This document shows positions 7,030-17,026 of a DNA stretch of 25,355 nucleotides, piece by piece. Source of the DNA: Willaertia magna (lineage: Eukaryota; Heterolobosea; Eutetramitea; Acrasida; Naegleriidae); NCBI GenBank assembly GCA_902984215.1, contig CADWAF010003239.1, positions 1 to 25,355 of the forward strand, read 5' to 3'. Every line of letters begins with the position of its first letter. The stretch's first letter is position 1. A program made the translations under genes and the position numbers. Below the pieces are notes generated by a model. It ran no database searches and was not told the DNA's origin. It saw only the letters and a list, made by a program, of their open reading frames with translations.

Positions 7030-9882
7030 ATGAAGGCTAGAATGCCGAGTTCTTCAAAAAAAATGAATAAACGAGCAAAAAGGTTCGAGAAGAGAAATAA
7101 TGAAAGTAATGATGGTAATAAAAAGGAGGAACATGTGGATTTAGTGAGTTCGGGATATCATGATAAGGATGGACATATTCAAGCAATGATGCAAACACTT
7201 AAAAGAAGAAAAACAACTAATAGAATAAAGAAATCAAAAGCATCGGAAAAGAAAAATAAAAAAGAAAAGGAAAAGAAAGAAATTAAAGAAAAAAAGAGAC
7301 AAAAAGAAAAGGAAATTGCTGAAGAGAAAAAACTAAAAAAACAAAAGAAAAAGAGAAAAAAGATTGACGAAAATTCCGATCTATTTAACAACGACGAAAT
7401 TTTAGAAACAGAAAATAGAACAGAAAAATATACAGAGAAAAACTATGATTCCGATGAATCTGACATTATAGATGATTTAGACGAAAATACATTACAAAAA
7501 TCCGGTAGTGAATCTGTTTTCATTAACAAACAAATGTATGAACAAATACAAAAGGGAGAAGAAGATCCAGATGACAGATTAATTGCCTATTTGGAAAGAA
7601 AATTAGGTATTGATAAAAAGAAGAATAATAAAAACAATATGGATGATTTAGATGATGATCCTTTACAACAAAATGATCTTGAACAATATGTGAAAGAGAA
7701 AAGAATGCAAAAGAAATTAAATAAAAAGAATAAAAAAGGAAATAACGAAGATGACGAAGATGATGGCTTAGAAACAGTTCCAGGATATATAGAACCTGAA
7801 ATAACGGAAGAAGATACTGCAGGATTTGAAGGCTTATCAGAACTTGAAGATTTACTTGGTGTTGACGGAGAAGATTTAATTAATCTTGATGCTGAGATTG
7901 ATGCAATGTTAGATGCTGAGAAGAAGGGTGTTTCATATACAGATTTCCTTAATTCAGAGTTGCCTTCCCTTAGTTCAATGGTGAAAAAGAATGGCAAGAC
8001 AACTAATGAAAACGATAATAACAACAATGAAGAAGAAGAAAGTGATATTGAAGATGATATGAATGATGATAATGAACAACAACTGGAAGATAATAAGGAT
8101 GAAGAAGAGAATGACGATAATAATAATGAAACAAATGACGAAGTAAATGAAGACAATGAAGAAGATGAGAAACAAAATGTGACAGAAACTGCTACTGAAG
8201 GAAAATACTTACCTCCACATTTAAGAAAGAGAATGCAATTATTAGAAAGTGGCAAAAAGAGTGAAAATTATCTTTTACTTCAAAAATCTTTAAGAAATTT
8301 ATTAAACAAAATCTCATTAGCAAATATTGTATCAATTACTAAAGAATCATTAGAATTATATCAAAACAATAGTAAGAATGATTTTCATGAGATTCTTCCA
8401 AACTGTATTTTAGGAAGTGTATGTGAAACTGATAATTTAAAAAGCGATTTTATTTTAGTTTATGCTGCTTATGTAACTGCTTTACACAACATTGGAGGAA
8501 GTGAAATTGGTTCTTATTTTGTAGAGAAATTAATTCAAAAGTTCGAAAGTTGTAAAACTGATAGATTTAAAGCAACAAATTTATTAACACTTATTTGTCA
8601 TGTATATAATCTTGGTTTAATCTATTGTGGATTAATTTATGATATTATAAGAATGTGTTGTACTAATTTTAATGAATTGAATGTAGAATTAATGTTTAAA
8701 CTACTCCAAGCTTGTGGTTTTCAATTAAAGTTAGATGACTCTAATGCCCTCAAAGATATTATTGATGTTATTAAAACTACTTTTGATAATTATGAAGAAA
8801 CAACAAAAGATAAAAACAGTACTGCTGTTGGAAAACGTATGAAATTTTTAGTTGAAATGATTTGCGACCTAAGAAGTAATAGAAAAAGACAATATCAAGA
8901 AGAAATAAGTGAACAATATAAACAATTAAGGCAAACAGTAAAGGACTTACAAAAACAAGAAAAGAAAATTGGAGAGAATACTTTAAGAATTCCTTATAAT
9001 GACTTGTTGAATGCTGAAACGAATGGAAGATGGTGGTTAGTTGGTACTGCTTGGGTTGGAAATCAATTTGGCTCTTCTTCTAATAGTGAAGAATCATCTT
9101 CTTCATTTGCTCCTTTAAGAAATAAAGATTATATTTCGAATGTATTGAAGGATATGAATGTTGAATTGCTCCAAAAGTTGGAAAAATTAGCAAAAGAACA
9201 AAGATTGACAACTGACTTGAGAAAAGCAATCTTTTATGTTTTGATGGGTAGTGATGATTTAAGTGATGCATTCCAAAGGTTGGTTAAGTTAGGTATACAA
9301 AAGAATAATAGAGAAATAGCGAGGGTTTTGATACATTGTTGTTGTCAAGAAAAAACATATAATCCATATTATGCAAGGTTAGCTGAGAAATTATGTGGAA
9401 TTGACAGTACATTTAGATCTTTCCAATATACTTTTTATGAACAGTTTGATGAATTAAATAACTTTACTGTCAGAAAAATTATAAATTTAAGTAAGCTACT
9501 ATCCGAATTAATAGGAAAAGGATGTTTATCTCTTTCAATGTTAAAGATTGTAGATTTTAATAATTTAGTTCAAATGCAATTAGTATTTTACAGACTTCTT
9601 TTTATCCATTTACTATTGGATTACACAGAAGTAGAAATGACAAGAATTTTCTTGAGATTGGCTAAACTGGAAGAACAAATAGAATTAAAAGAAAGTTTGG
9701 TATTATTCCTTTATCAATTTATTAAAAAAGAATTTAGAAGTAGTTTTATGCGTGAATTATTAGCATTGAGAGATGTCAGTAAAAAGGACGATAAGAATTG
9801 GTTAAAAGAACAAGAGAAATTAGTGAAAAAGAGAGCAACAATGATGAGAAAAGTTTTAAAGACTGATATATCAGAGCTGTAG
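7030..9882 (+). CDS. NOM1: Nucleolar MIF4G-domain protein NOM1/Sgd1
   Basis: A single-exon gene of 950 residues. Residues 1-125 are strongly basic, with Lys-rich blocks that would serve as nucleolar signals. Residues 125-385 alternate with acidic Asp/Glu/Asn tracts. From about residue 390 (KYLPPHLRKRMQ) a MIF4G domain runs to about 620. The linker motif GRWWLVGTAWVG follows near 666, then an MA3 domain at about 730-915. This order (basic/acidic head, MIF4G, WW linker, MA3) matches NOM1/Sgd1, a nucleolar factor for 18S rRNA processing and 40S maturation. I start at ATG 7030; its context (GCAGTG) is unlike the A-rich context of other genes, and ATG 7042 is a near alternative. TAG stop. Long Ser-rich minus-strand ORFs here are antisense shadows of the acidic tracts. 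Confidence 0.93.
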   Translation: MKARMPSSSKKMNKRAKRFEKRNNESNDGNKKEEHVDLVSSGYHDKDGHIQAMMQTLKRRKTTNRIKKSKASEKKNKKEKEKKEIKEKKRQKEKEIAEEKKLKKQKKKRKKIDENSDLFNNDEILETENRTEKYTEKNYDSDESDIIDDLDENTLQKSGSESVFINKQMYEQIQKGEEDPDDRLIAYLERKLGIDKKKNNKNNMDDLDDDPLQQNDLEQYVKEKRMQKKLNKKNKKGNNEDDEDDGLETVPGYIEPEITEEDTAGFEGLSELEDLLGVDGEDLINLDAEIDAMLDAEKKGVSYTDFLNSELPSLSSMVKKNGKTTNENDNNNNEEEESDIEDDMNDDNEQQLEDNKDEEENDDNNNETNDEVNEDNEEDEKQNVTETATEGKYLPPHLRKRMQLLESGKKSENYLLLQKSLRNLLNKISLANIVSITKESLELYQNNSKNDFHEILPNCILGSVCETDNLKSDFILVYAAYVTALHNIGGSEIGSYFVEKLIQKFESCKTDRFKATNLLTLICHVYNLGLIYCGLIYDIIRMCCTNFNELNVELMFKLLQACGFQLKLDDSNALKDIIDVIKTTFDNYEETTKDKNSTAVGKRMKFLVEMICDLRSNRKRQYQEEISEQYKQLRQTVKDLQKQEKKIGENTLRIPYNDLLNAETNGRWWLVGTAWVGNQFGSSSNSEESSSSFAPLRNKDYISNVLKDMNVELLQKLEKLAKEQRLTTDLRKAIFYVLMGSDDLSDAFQRLVKLGIQKNNREIARVLIHCCCQEKTYNPYYARLAEKLCGIDSTFRSFQYTFYEQFDELNNFTVRKIINLSKLLSELIGKGCLSLSMLKIVDFNNLVQMQLVFYRLLFIHLLLDYTEVEMTRIFLRLAKLEEQIELKESLVLFLYQFIKKEFRSSFMRELLALRDVSKKDDKNWLKEQEKLVKKRATMMRKVLKTDISEL

Positions 9883-10116
9883 CCTATAGGTTTTAATGTT
9901 GTATCTTACGACACATAATAAAGCAATGAAGTAATTGTTGTACTGAAATTGTAGTAGTGTTTGTGAAAATTAATGTTTTTGTAGTGCAAGGGATGCACAA
10001 GGTTTTGCATTAAAAAATGCCGCGTCTTTTTCGTTGTAAACTATTGGGTGGTGGTTGGTCCAATAAAACTAAAAATTTTTGTTGAAAAAAATACGCCACA
10101 AACTATATAGACTACC

Positions 10117-10542
10117 ATGGCTAAACAAGCAAGAGGATTAGATAGAAGAGTCACTTTATCTAGAAAGAAGACATATAACACCAAGTCAAACATCTTCAAA
10201 TAGTACGTTTTTAAAAAATAATTTAAATTTTACTTACATTTTCATAGTGTTAAAACACCAGGTGGTAGATTAGTCGTCCATATTCAAAAGAAGAAGGTAA
10301 AGGCTCCATCAACACCAGCACATTTAGGTGGTGCACCAGTTAGAGGTTTAAAGAGAGTCAGATCCGCACAATGGAAAAATCTCCCAAAGAGTCAAAGAAC
10401 CATCACTAGAGCATACGGTGGTGTTTTAAATCATGACCAAGTTAAAGAAAAAATAATCCGTGCATTCTTAATGGAAGAAAAGAAGGTCGTCAAACAAGTC
10501 ATGAAGATCAAGGCTCAAAAGGAAAAGGATGAAAAGAAATAA
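10117..10542 (+). CDS. RPL34: 60S ribosomal protein L34 (eL34), one intron
   Basis: Exons are 10117-10202 and 10248-10542, giving 126 residues. The 45-nt intron 10203-10247 begins GTACGT and ends CATAG, and splits a Tyr codon. The product begins MAKQARGLDRRVTLSRKKTY and continues across the junction into KYVKTPGGRLVVHIQKKK, the conserved eL34 core. RGLKRVRSAQW and TITRAYGGVL follow, then a Lys-rich tail. It is a component of the large cytosolic ribosomal subunit. The start context ACCATGG is Kozak-like, unlike the A-run starts of most genes here. The gene is missed by an uninterrupted-ORF search because exon 1 is short. It lies 234 nt downstream of NOM1 on the same strand; a CCAAT sequence is near 10061. 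It converges on the coiled-coil gene, 77 nt away. Confidence 0.97.
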
Positions 10543-10619
10543 ATGTTTTTCAAAATTTTAATGTAACTAGTCCCGTAAATTTATTTAAATAAAATTAAAA
10601 ATACATTGTATTTATTATG

Positions 10620-11949
10620 TTAATCTCTTGTTCTGCTTCGAAAAGTTCTACGTCTGGAGCTAGTTGTTGTTTCTTCATTTTCAACGTTAGTGGAGGTTTC
10701 TACTACAGCCTCTTCTTTTGTGATCTCTTCACTCTTTGTAGCCCTTCTGTTCCTCCTTGATGAAATAGTGTTCTTTTCTTCCTCTTCTTTTTCCTCTTCC
10801 TCATCCTCTTGTTTTTCTTCTTCTTTATGTCTATTTCTTCTTGACCTTAGACGTTCTCTTCTTGACAATGGTTTTTCGTCTCCATCTTCTTCCTTTTCAT
10901 TTGTATCTTTTTCTTTTTCCTCCTCTTGTTTTCTTCTTAATCTTCTTTCTCTTAAGGATAATATTTCTTCTGTGTTGTTATTAGTAGGTTCTTCTTGTTT
11001 CTTTTCTTCTGTTTGTTCCTTTACTTCTAAAGGTTGTTCTTTTAATTTAGGGTCCTCTGTTTTAGTTTCTTCTTTCTTTGGTAGTTCTTTTGGGGTCTCT
11101 GTTGTGATTGTGGTAAGTGTAGGTGTAATAGGAGTTTTTGGTGTTCTTGGGGTTGAAGGCGAATTAATGGAAGATATTAATGGTTTGGAAGAAAACTTAG
11201 ATGTACTATTTGGTGTTTGAACAACATTTGGTGATTTCTCAATTTCTATTTTCATAGATTTTAGTTTTTGCCTTAAATGTTTTACCTCTTTTTCTAATTC
11301 TTTTTGTCTTTCTAGTTCGATAGCTCTTTGTCTTTTGACATATTCCAATTGATTATTTAAATCTACTACAATTGATTCCCACTGTTCATCTGCTGTTTGA
11401 ACTAATTTCTTTGATTTCTTAAGAAATTTCTTCATTAAAACTGTCATTGTGCCAAGTAGGTCAGAAACCGAAATTTTAAATCCAGAAAAAGTAGTTTTAA
11501 TTAATTCTGACAATTCTTCTTTTGACATGTGTTTTTGAGTTAAAAAGAGTAACATTTCTTCTTGAACTTGAGATAGTTTTTCGTTAAATTGATCTTTCCA
11601 ATCATTTAATTGATCCATTGCTGGATTAAGGGTAACTTTAAAATTAATTTTAATACTCTTAAAAAACCCTTAAAATTTGTACTTACAATGATTTGAGTTT
11701 GGATATTTATTCGGACTATGTAGTGAGGCGTTTAATGAAATGTTTTCGGAAAGAGTACTATTTGCAAATTGCTTAAATTATTATTAAACAACTCATATTA
11801 CCTTAATTTTACTTACCATTGCATACATCCTTTTAATATCTTCAGCTTTTGCTATATTTTGTCTAACATAACGGTTTTGAAAATGTTTGTTATAATACCA
11901 TTTGTTATTAAGCTACTTACAGTTTCACTAAAGGATCGTAAGAAGACAT
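10620..11949 (-). CDS. Coiled-coil protein with C-terminal Arg-rich repeats, unidentified (4 exons)
   Basis: Exons in transcript order are 11949-11921, 11862-11817, 11771-11687 and 11620-10620; introns of 58, 45 and 66 nt all have GTAAGT donors and keep the frame, giving 386 residues. I do not recognise the family. It begins MSSYDPLVKLQNIAKAEDIK. Residues about 55-185 are predicted coiled coil. A Ser/Thr/Pro-rich linker (about 188-225) contains repeated TP dipeptides that could be phosphorylation sites. The last 130 residues alternate Glu-rich spacers with four degenerate Arg motifs: LRERRLRRK, LSRRERLRSRRNR, SSRRNRRA and SSRRRTFRSR. No membrane segment or signal peptide is visible. It may bind RNA, microtubules or acidic partners through the Arg motifs; this is inference. 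The upstream start is supported by three consistent splice junctions. Confidence 0.8.
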
Positions 11950-12048
11950 TTTTTAGGCTTAAATTCTATAAATCTACAGTTTTCTTCATGTTCCCGCCTC
12001 AATTTTTTTAAATCAAAAAAATAGAAAGACAATTTCCGCTAAGAAAGA

Positions 12049-14953
12049 ATGGAGAATGAAGAAAGTAATGGGAAAGTGATATATTCCGAAAATCCAATAT
12101 CTGTTTGTAAGTATTTATTTAAGGGTATATACTTTAATTCTTAATTAATATTCATTAATACTGCAGTACTTTCTTTTTTTGATGTACTTAATGTTTTAGC
12201 TGGAGCAGATGAAAGTATAACCCCTGCTGCCGAGTAAGTAAGGCTTTAATAATTTGTAATGTATTTAATATATGTTGTTTAGAGTATTCGCTTCCGTTAA
12301 CGAAGAAATAACTAATAATAAAAGAGATTTAAGGCGAGTTCTTGAAGAGAAGTTAGAAATGTTAAAACACGAGGAAAAAGAAATCTTTGAAAATAGTAAG
12401 TAGTAATTTTGTCAAAATACTAATCTTTGTAAGTTGAATCTAAAGAACATTCTAAAAGGTTGTTGTTGAACGAATTAAATAAAATCGACACATCCCTTGA
12501 AAATATGAGATCAAAAGTAAGTTGTCACAATTAATATGTTTAATTTTAATTTAAACTAAAGATAAAAAGTATTTCCATAGCGTCTAAATGTGCCAAAGCA
12601 GCATACAAGTATCTGTGTGAAACGCTATCGGAACAGCAGCTGAGTGAAATGTCAGCAAATTCCAGTGATGACATAAAAAAATTAGAGACATTTTTATGGT
12701 TTTTGAAGAGCAAAGGAAACTCTGAAAACGCAACAAGAGAAGCTTTATCGGAATTTTATAAGTTTTGTGTGTCTTTTGATGAAATACTTGACACAAATGA
12801 AAATCTTTGGTGTGAAATTATTGTACATTTATTGGATTCCCTAGAATCTTCCAGACCTGATTTACAGTATTTGCTGTTAGGTATTTTGGCAGAGATATCA
12901 AGAAAAGAGGAGTTTGTGGAAGTAATTAAAAGAGAAGATGGATTTCCATTAGTTGTAAAATCTTTAAAATCCATCAATGAGTTAGTGAATGGAGAAGCGT
13001 GTTCCTGTATCACAAATTTTTCCAGCAACCAAGAAAATAAGAGGTTTTTAGGTGAAATAGGAGCCATCCATAATTTAGTACAATTAGTATGGAGGTCTCA
13101 AAATGTTGAAGTATTAGAGAAATCTGTGACAGCTTTGTGGACTTTAGCGATGCAGGATGAAAATAAGGTTATCATTAGGGAACAACAAGGTATCCCAGCT
13201 ATTTGTTCCCTGCTTACAAGTCCAAATCCAGCAATATTAGAGAATGCCGCAATGGCCTTAGGCTATTTGACCAGAGATGATGAAAATAAAGTTGCTGTGA
13301 GGGAGGCAGATGGATTAAAATTACTTTTAGATGTACTTTCATTCCCCAACGACGCTATTCAAAGTAAAGTTGCTGGAGCATTATGGAACTGTGCATCTAA
13401 TAATGAAAACAAAGAAATATTAAGGGAGTTAAATGCAATTCCTACATTACTTGATTTACTTAGTTCTGAAAGTGAGGGGTTGTTAGAAAATGTTACTGGC
13501 TGTTTGTGGAATTTAGCTGTAGATAATAACAACAAAAAAGTAATTTTTGAAAAAGGAGGAATCCCTACACTAGTTAGTCTGTTGAATTCTAGTAATGAAT
13601 CTATAGTAGAAAATGTGACAGGAACATTGTGGAATTGTGCTTCATTGCCTGAATCAAAAGTTCTAATAAGAAAAGTGAATGGATTTCAGCCTTTATTAAA
13701 TTTACTTCAGTCCAAAAACGAAAACATTAGAGAAAATGCTGCTGGAGCTATACGTAATTGCGCTATTAACGATCAAAATAAGCAAACCCTTAGAGAGATA
13801 AACGGTATTCATATATTTATTTCAATGTTAGATGAAACCACTAAATTGTCAATACTTGAGAAAATTACAAGCACACTTTGGATTTGTAGTATTGACCAAG
13901 ACAACAAAATAGAGATAAGAAAGGAAGGCGGTATACCCAAGCTCATCTCCCTTTTATCTCACAAAACATTATCCTTAATTGAAAAGGTTCTAGGGACTTT
14001 AAGAAACTGTTCTACTATCAGTAAGTTATGAATTTTACAATATTTATCAAATCTCTATAGACGAAAATAAGATGGAAATTAAACAATGTAAAGGCATTCC
14101 AAAATTAATTGAGTTGTTGAAAATAAGCTCTCAACCAATCAGGGAGTACTCTGCTGCAACTCTATGGAATTGTGCAATAAGTGGTAAGTATTATTATATA
14201 ACATTTTGTATAACGTTCTTTAAATTAATGTTGTAGATGAGATAAAGAAGGATATAAGAGATTATGGAGGTATAGAAGCCCTTGTATCTTTGTTAACTGA
14301 CACCTCTGATAGTGTATTGGAGAATGTAGCAGGTTGTTTATTAACATTAACAATTGATGGTAAGTTGATAATGTACACACATTTATAACAAATATTGCAG
14401 AAGAAAACAGGGAAAGAGTGAGGGATTCTGGAGGACTAACCTTGCTAGTTAATATCCTAGATACGTCACACAATGAATTTGTACTTGAAAACACTTTGAG
14501 TGTATTAAAAAATTGTGCCTCAAACAGTAAGTTTATGGAAAATATATTTATTGTAATTATTTTCAATCTTAAAAGAATTAAACATTAAAATACTTGGCAA
14601 TGAACTTAGGATTATTCCCTTATTAATTCAAATACTATCCAACGATAATGAAAATATAGTAAGAGAAGCAGCTCTTTGTTTAAAGAATCTTTCTACCATT
14701 GATGAAGTAAGCATAAAAATAGGGAAAGCAAAGGGTGTTGAAAACTTACTACACATTATTAACTCAACTAAATCAGATTCAATTAAAAAAGTTTGTGCCC
14801 TTACCATACAATCCTTAGCGAAAAATCGTAAGTTTTTATTTCAATATTAATATTCAATTAATGTTTAATATATCATTATTGTACACATGAATTTCAGCAT
14901 TTAATATGAAAATAATTGAAAATCTTAAAAAAACAACTACAAATAAAAAATGA
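12049..14953 (+). CDS. Armadillo-repeat protein (10 exons)
   Basis: Exons are 12049-12106, 12167-12233, 12283-12395, 12434-12516, 12562-14020, 14061-14183, 14237-14359, 14401-14526, 14576-14827 and 14898-14953, all joining in frame to 819 residues. The acceptor of intron 3 could instead be 12445, which also keeps frame. Residues 1-190 are helical with a coiled-coil stretch (LRRVLEEKLEMLKHEEKE). The rest is roughly 14-15 armadillo repeats of about 42 residues with the consensus ENKxxIRExGGIPxLVxLL...ENxxGxLWNCA. I cannot name the orthologue; ARMC3/ARMC4-like or Vac8-like proteins are possible relatives. It probably acts as a protein-binding scaffold. Exons 6-8 each encode exactly one repeat. 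The TGA stop overlaps the ATG of ST13. Confidence 0.88.
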
Positions 14954-15926
14954 GTAAACTTCAACTTTCAATCGCTCAAAAGCAAAATTTGCAACAATTT
15001 GTTCAAGTAAGTAATTGTTTTGTGGATCTTACTTTTCGATATTTCCTTAGTATGTTAAACTCAATCCCGAAGTTTTGCATGATGAAGATCTTCAATTTTT
15101 TAAGGACTTTCTCATTAATGATTGTGGGGCAACAAAATTAATAACACCTAAAGCTCAAGTAATTAAAGAAGAAGATATGAGCGATAAATATCTTGACGTT
15201 CTAGGTTCAGAATTTTCCTTAATAAAAGAAAGAAATCCAAAGAAAGTAAATGAGTTGACTGATAAAGGGAATAAGGCGTTCAAAGAGAAAAACTTTAAAG
15301 ATGCTGCAATTTTCTATGGAAAAGCTATTGAACTATCAGATGGAGAATCAGCAATTTTATTTATAAAGAGAGCTGAATGTCTCTTACAATTAAATAAACC
15401 ATTAAGTGTAAGAAGAGATTGTGATATTGCCATTAGACTTAACCCAGAGGCTGGAAAGGCGTATAGATTAAGAGGTAAAGCCTACATTTCATTAGGAAAA
15501 TATAAAGAGGCAAAAGAAAGTTTAGAAATAAGTAGAAGATTAGAAGATGATACAACAGAAAGTGATAAGCTCCTAGAGGAAGTCAAAGGAAAGCTAAACA
15601 ACAACAATTCTTCAACTAATACATCAACAACAGCAATCCCAAATACAAATGAAATGAAAAGTAAGTATTAAAAGTTATTGAAATATGTTTACAAAAAGGC
15701 CTTATATACAAAATAATAAGATAACAATAATATAAATCCGCAATTAATGAAATTAGTTTCACAAGACAAAGAATTAATGAATGCTATTTTAAATAATGAA
15801 AGAATATCTATAGCTATTAATGAAATTGCATCTAATCCTAATGCCGCTTTAAAATACAATAATGATAAAGAAGTAATGACCATGTTCATGAAATTCATGA
15901 AAATTTTAGGTTCTACTAATAAATAA
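14950..15926 (+). CDS. ST13: Hsc70-interacting protein Hip/ST13 (3 exons)
   Basis: Exons 14950-15006, 15051-15660 and 15721-15926 join in frame to 290 residues, with introns of 44 and 60 nt. Residues 8-45 (NLQQFVQYVKLNPEVLHDEDL) match the Hip N-terminal dimerisation domain. Residues about 89-190 hold three TPR motifs (NKAFKEKNFKDAAIFYGKAI, then CDIAIRLNPEAGKAYRLRGKAY). An Asn/Ser/Thr linker leads to a C-terminal STI1/DP domain (NPQLMKLVSQ... DKEVMTMFMKFM). Hip binds the Hsp70 ATPase domain, stabilises its ADP state and acts in cytosolic client folding. Compared with human Hip (about 370 residues) it lacks the GGMP repeats and has a shorter acidic spacer. Its ATG overlaps the stop of the armadillo gene, so its promoter must lie in that gene's 3' part unless the two share a transcript. 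Confidence 0.93.
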
Positions 15927-16012
15927 TTACAATATAATGAATACAATAAAGAATACAAATAATTAAAGGAACATAGTCTAACAACAAGGAAAAGTATTAC
16001 GCTTAACAAAGC

Positions 16013-16810
16013 CTAACAAAACTTCCAATAATAAATTAAGATCATTAAACATGTAACGAAAAAGATACCAATATAAATAATCCACTTATCCATTGCTATT
16101 CTTCTTTCAATTGCTCTAATAGTAGATTGAGAAACACCAAAAGAAGCTGCAATATCCAATACTTTTTTATGGGCAGCTTCTATTGTTTCTCTTTGTTCAG
16201 CTAACATTCCTAATGCACTAGCTCCCATTTCTTTCATATTTTCAATTAATTGTTCAGATTTTGTTAAAGATTTATTTTGTATTTTATATTCCATTAAGGC
16301 TTCTTCTACAGTATTATCGGAATTATATTTACGTTTTTCATCTTCATCTAAGCCTAATAGTTTTCTATCGCGATCATAGGAATTACTTTTTTTTAATAAT
16401 CTTTCTATTGAAGTTTTAATGGATTGACGTTCATGTGACAATAAATTTAAATTTCTTTGCCATTGATCTTTATTATTTCCTCTTGGTATGTTATTAAATA
16501 GATTTTGTAGTGTTTTTTCATGTTGCGATAGTGCATTTAAATTTTCATTAATTGATTGTTGTAATTGTTGATTACGTGAAGTATTATTATTTTCATTAAA
16601 ACCTTCTTCCAGTACGGCTTGAGAAGAAAGTTTTTGACCATTTGAAATTCTTCTTCTAAACGTTCTTTCATTACTTTGATTTATTACATCCATAACTTTA
16701 CTATTCCTTTCAGAATAATACCTCTCTAACTCTTCTACTTGATTATCTAATTGCAATAATAACTTTTTACATTCCTTATGAATATTTTCCATTTGTTGAT
16801 TTGAATTCAT
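16013..16810 (-). CDS. GOSR2: Membrin/GOSR2 (Bos1-type) Qb-SNARE
   Basis: A single-exon gene of 265 residues. The N-terminal half is helical (Habc-like, with LERYYSERNSKV and IPRGNNKDQWQRNL). The SNARE motif spans about residues 180-238 and includes AEQRETIEAAHKKVLDIAASFGVSQSTIRAIERR, given here as a motif in two parts: AEQRETIEAAHKK and VLDIAASFGVSQSTIRAIER. A C-terminal transmembrane anchor covers about 242-261 (WIIYIGIFFVTCLMILIYYW), followed by a short KFC tail. The IPxxxxxxWxR element and the SNARE end match plant and animal membrin. Membrin acts in fusion of ER-derived vesicles with the cis-Golgi. The Asn/Gln-rich stretch at residues 72-90 is an expansion relative to other members. TAG stop. 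It converges on ST13 with 86 nt between stops. Confidence 0.92.
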   Translation of the reverse strand: MNSNQQMENIHKECKKLLLQLDNQVEELERYYSERNSKVMDVINQSNERTFRRRISNGQKLSSQAVLEEGFNENNNTSRNQQLQQSINENLNALSQHEKTLQNLFNNIPRGNNKDQWQRNLNLLSHERQSIKTSIERLLKKSNSYDRDRKLLGLDEDEKRKYNSDNTVEEALMEYKIQNKSLTKSEQLIENMKEMGASALGMLAEQRETIEAAHKKVLDIAASFGVSQSTIRAIERRIAMDKWIIYIGIFFVTCLMILIYYWKFC

Positions 16811-16904
16811 TTTTTTAATTAATTCTTCTTTCCATATTACATTACTGCCAACAAGATGAAAAAGTGGTTAATTACAGTGTGACAATACAGTTCACAACAA
16901 GGAA

Positions 16905-16925
16905 TAACACGTAATTAACGTGTTA
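16905..16925. repeat. Inverted repeat, 8-bp arms TAACACGT/ACGTGTTA
   Basis: The arms TAACACGT (16905-16912) and ACGTGTTA (16918-16925) are perfect complements around a 5-nt AATTA loop. It lies between the 3' end of RPS15A and the start of GOSR2, 95 nt upstream of the latter, so it could be a promoter element with paired ACGT cores or an RNA hairpin in the leader. Function is not known. Confidence 0.4.
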
Positions 16926-17026
16926 AAAGTACCCAATGTTCAGGCTTATAACGCTAGAACAAATAAATGTTAACCAATTTAAATTACAGAAATATTTTAG
17001 AATGTTTTTTTATTATATTTAAAAAT

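Noticed and set aside
7179..8255. Minus-strand Ser/Phe-rich ORFs of 70, 222 and 66 codons
   Set aside because: They are antisense to the Lys- and Asp/Glu-rich repeats of NOM1, whose GAA/GAT/AAA codons read as Ser/Phe/Leu on the other strand. No independent start context or domain.
10690..11220. Plus-strand 176-codon Ser-rich ORF
   Set aside because: Antisense shadow of the Glu/Arg-rich tail of the coiled-coil gene, which is supported by three in-frame splice junctions.
14225..14566. Minus-strand 113-codon ORF
   Set aside because: It spans armadillo exons 7-8 and the intron between them in antisense; no homology recognised.
15689..16009. Minus-strand 106-codon ORF
   Set aside because: It overlaps ST13 exon 3, which encodes a recognisable STI1/DP domain in the expected place, so the minus-strand ORF is a shadow.
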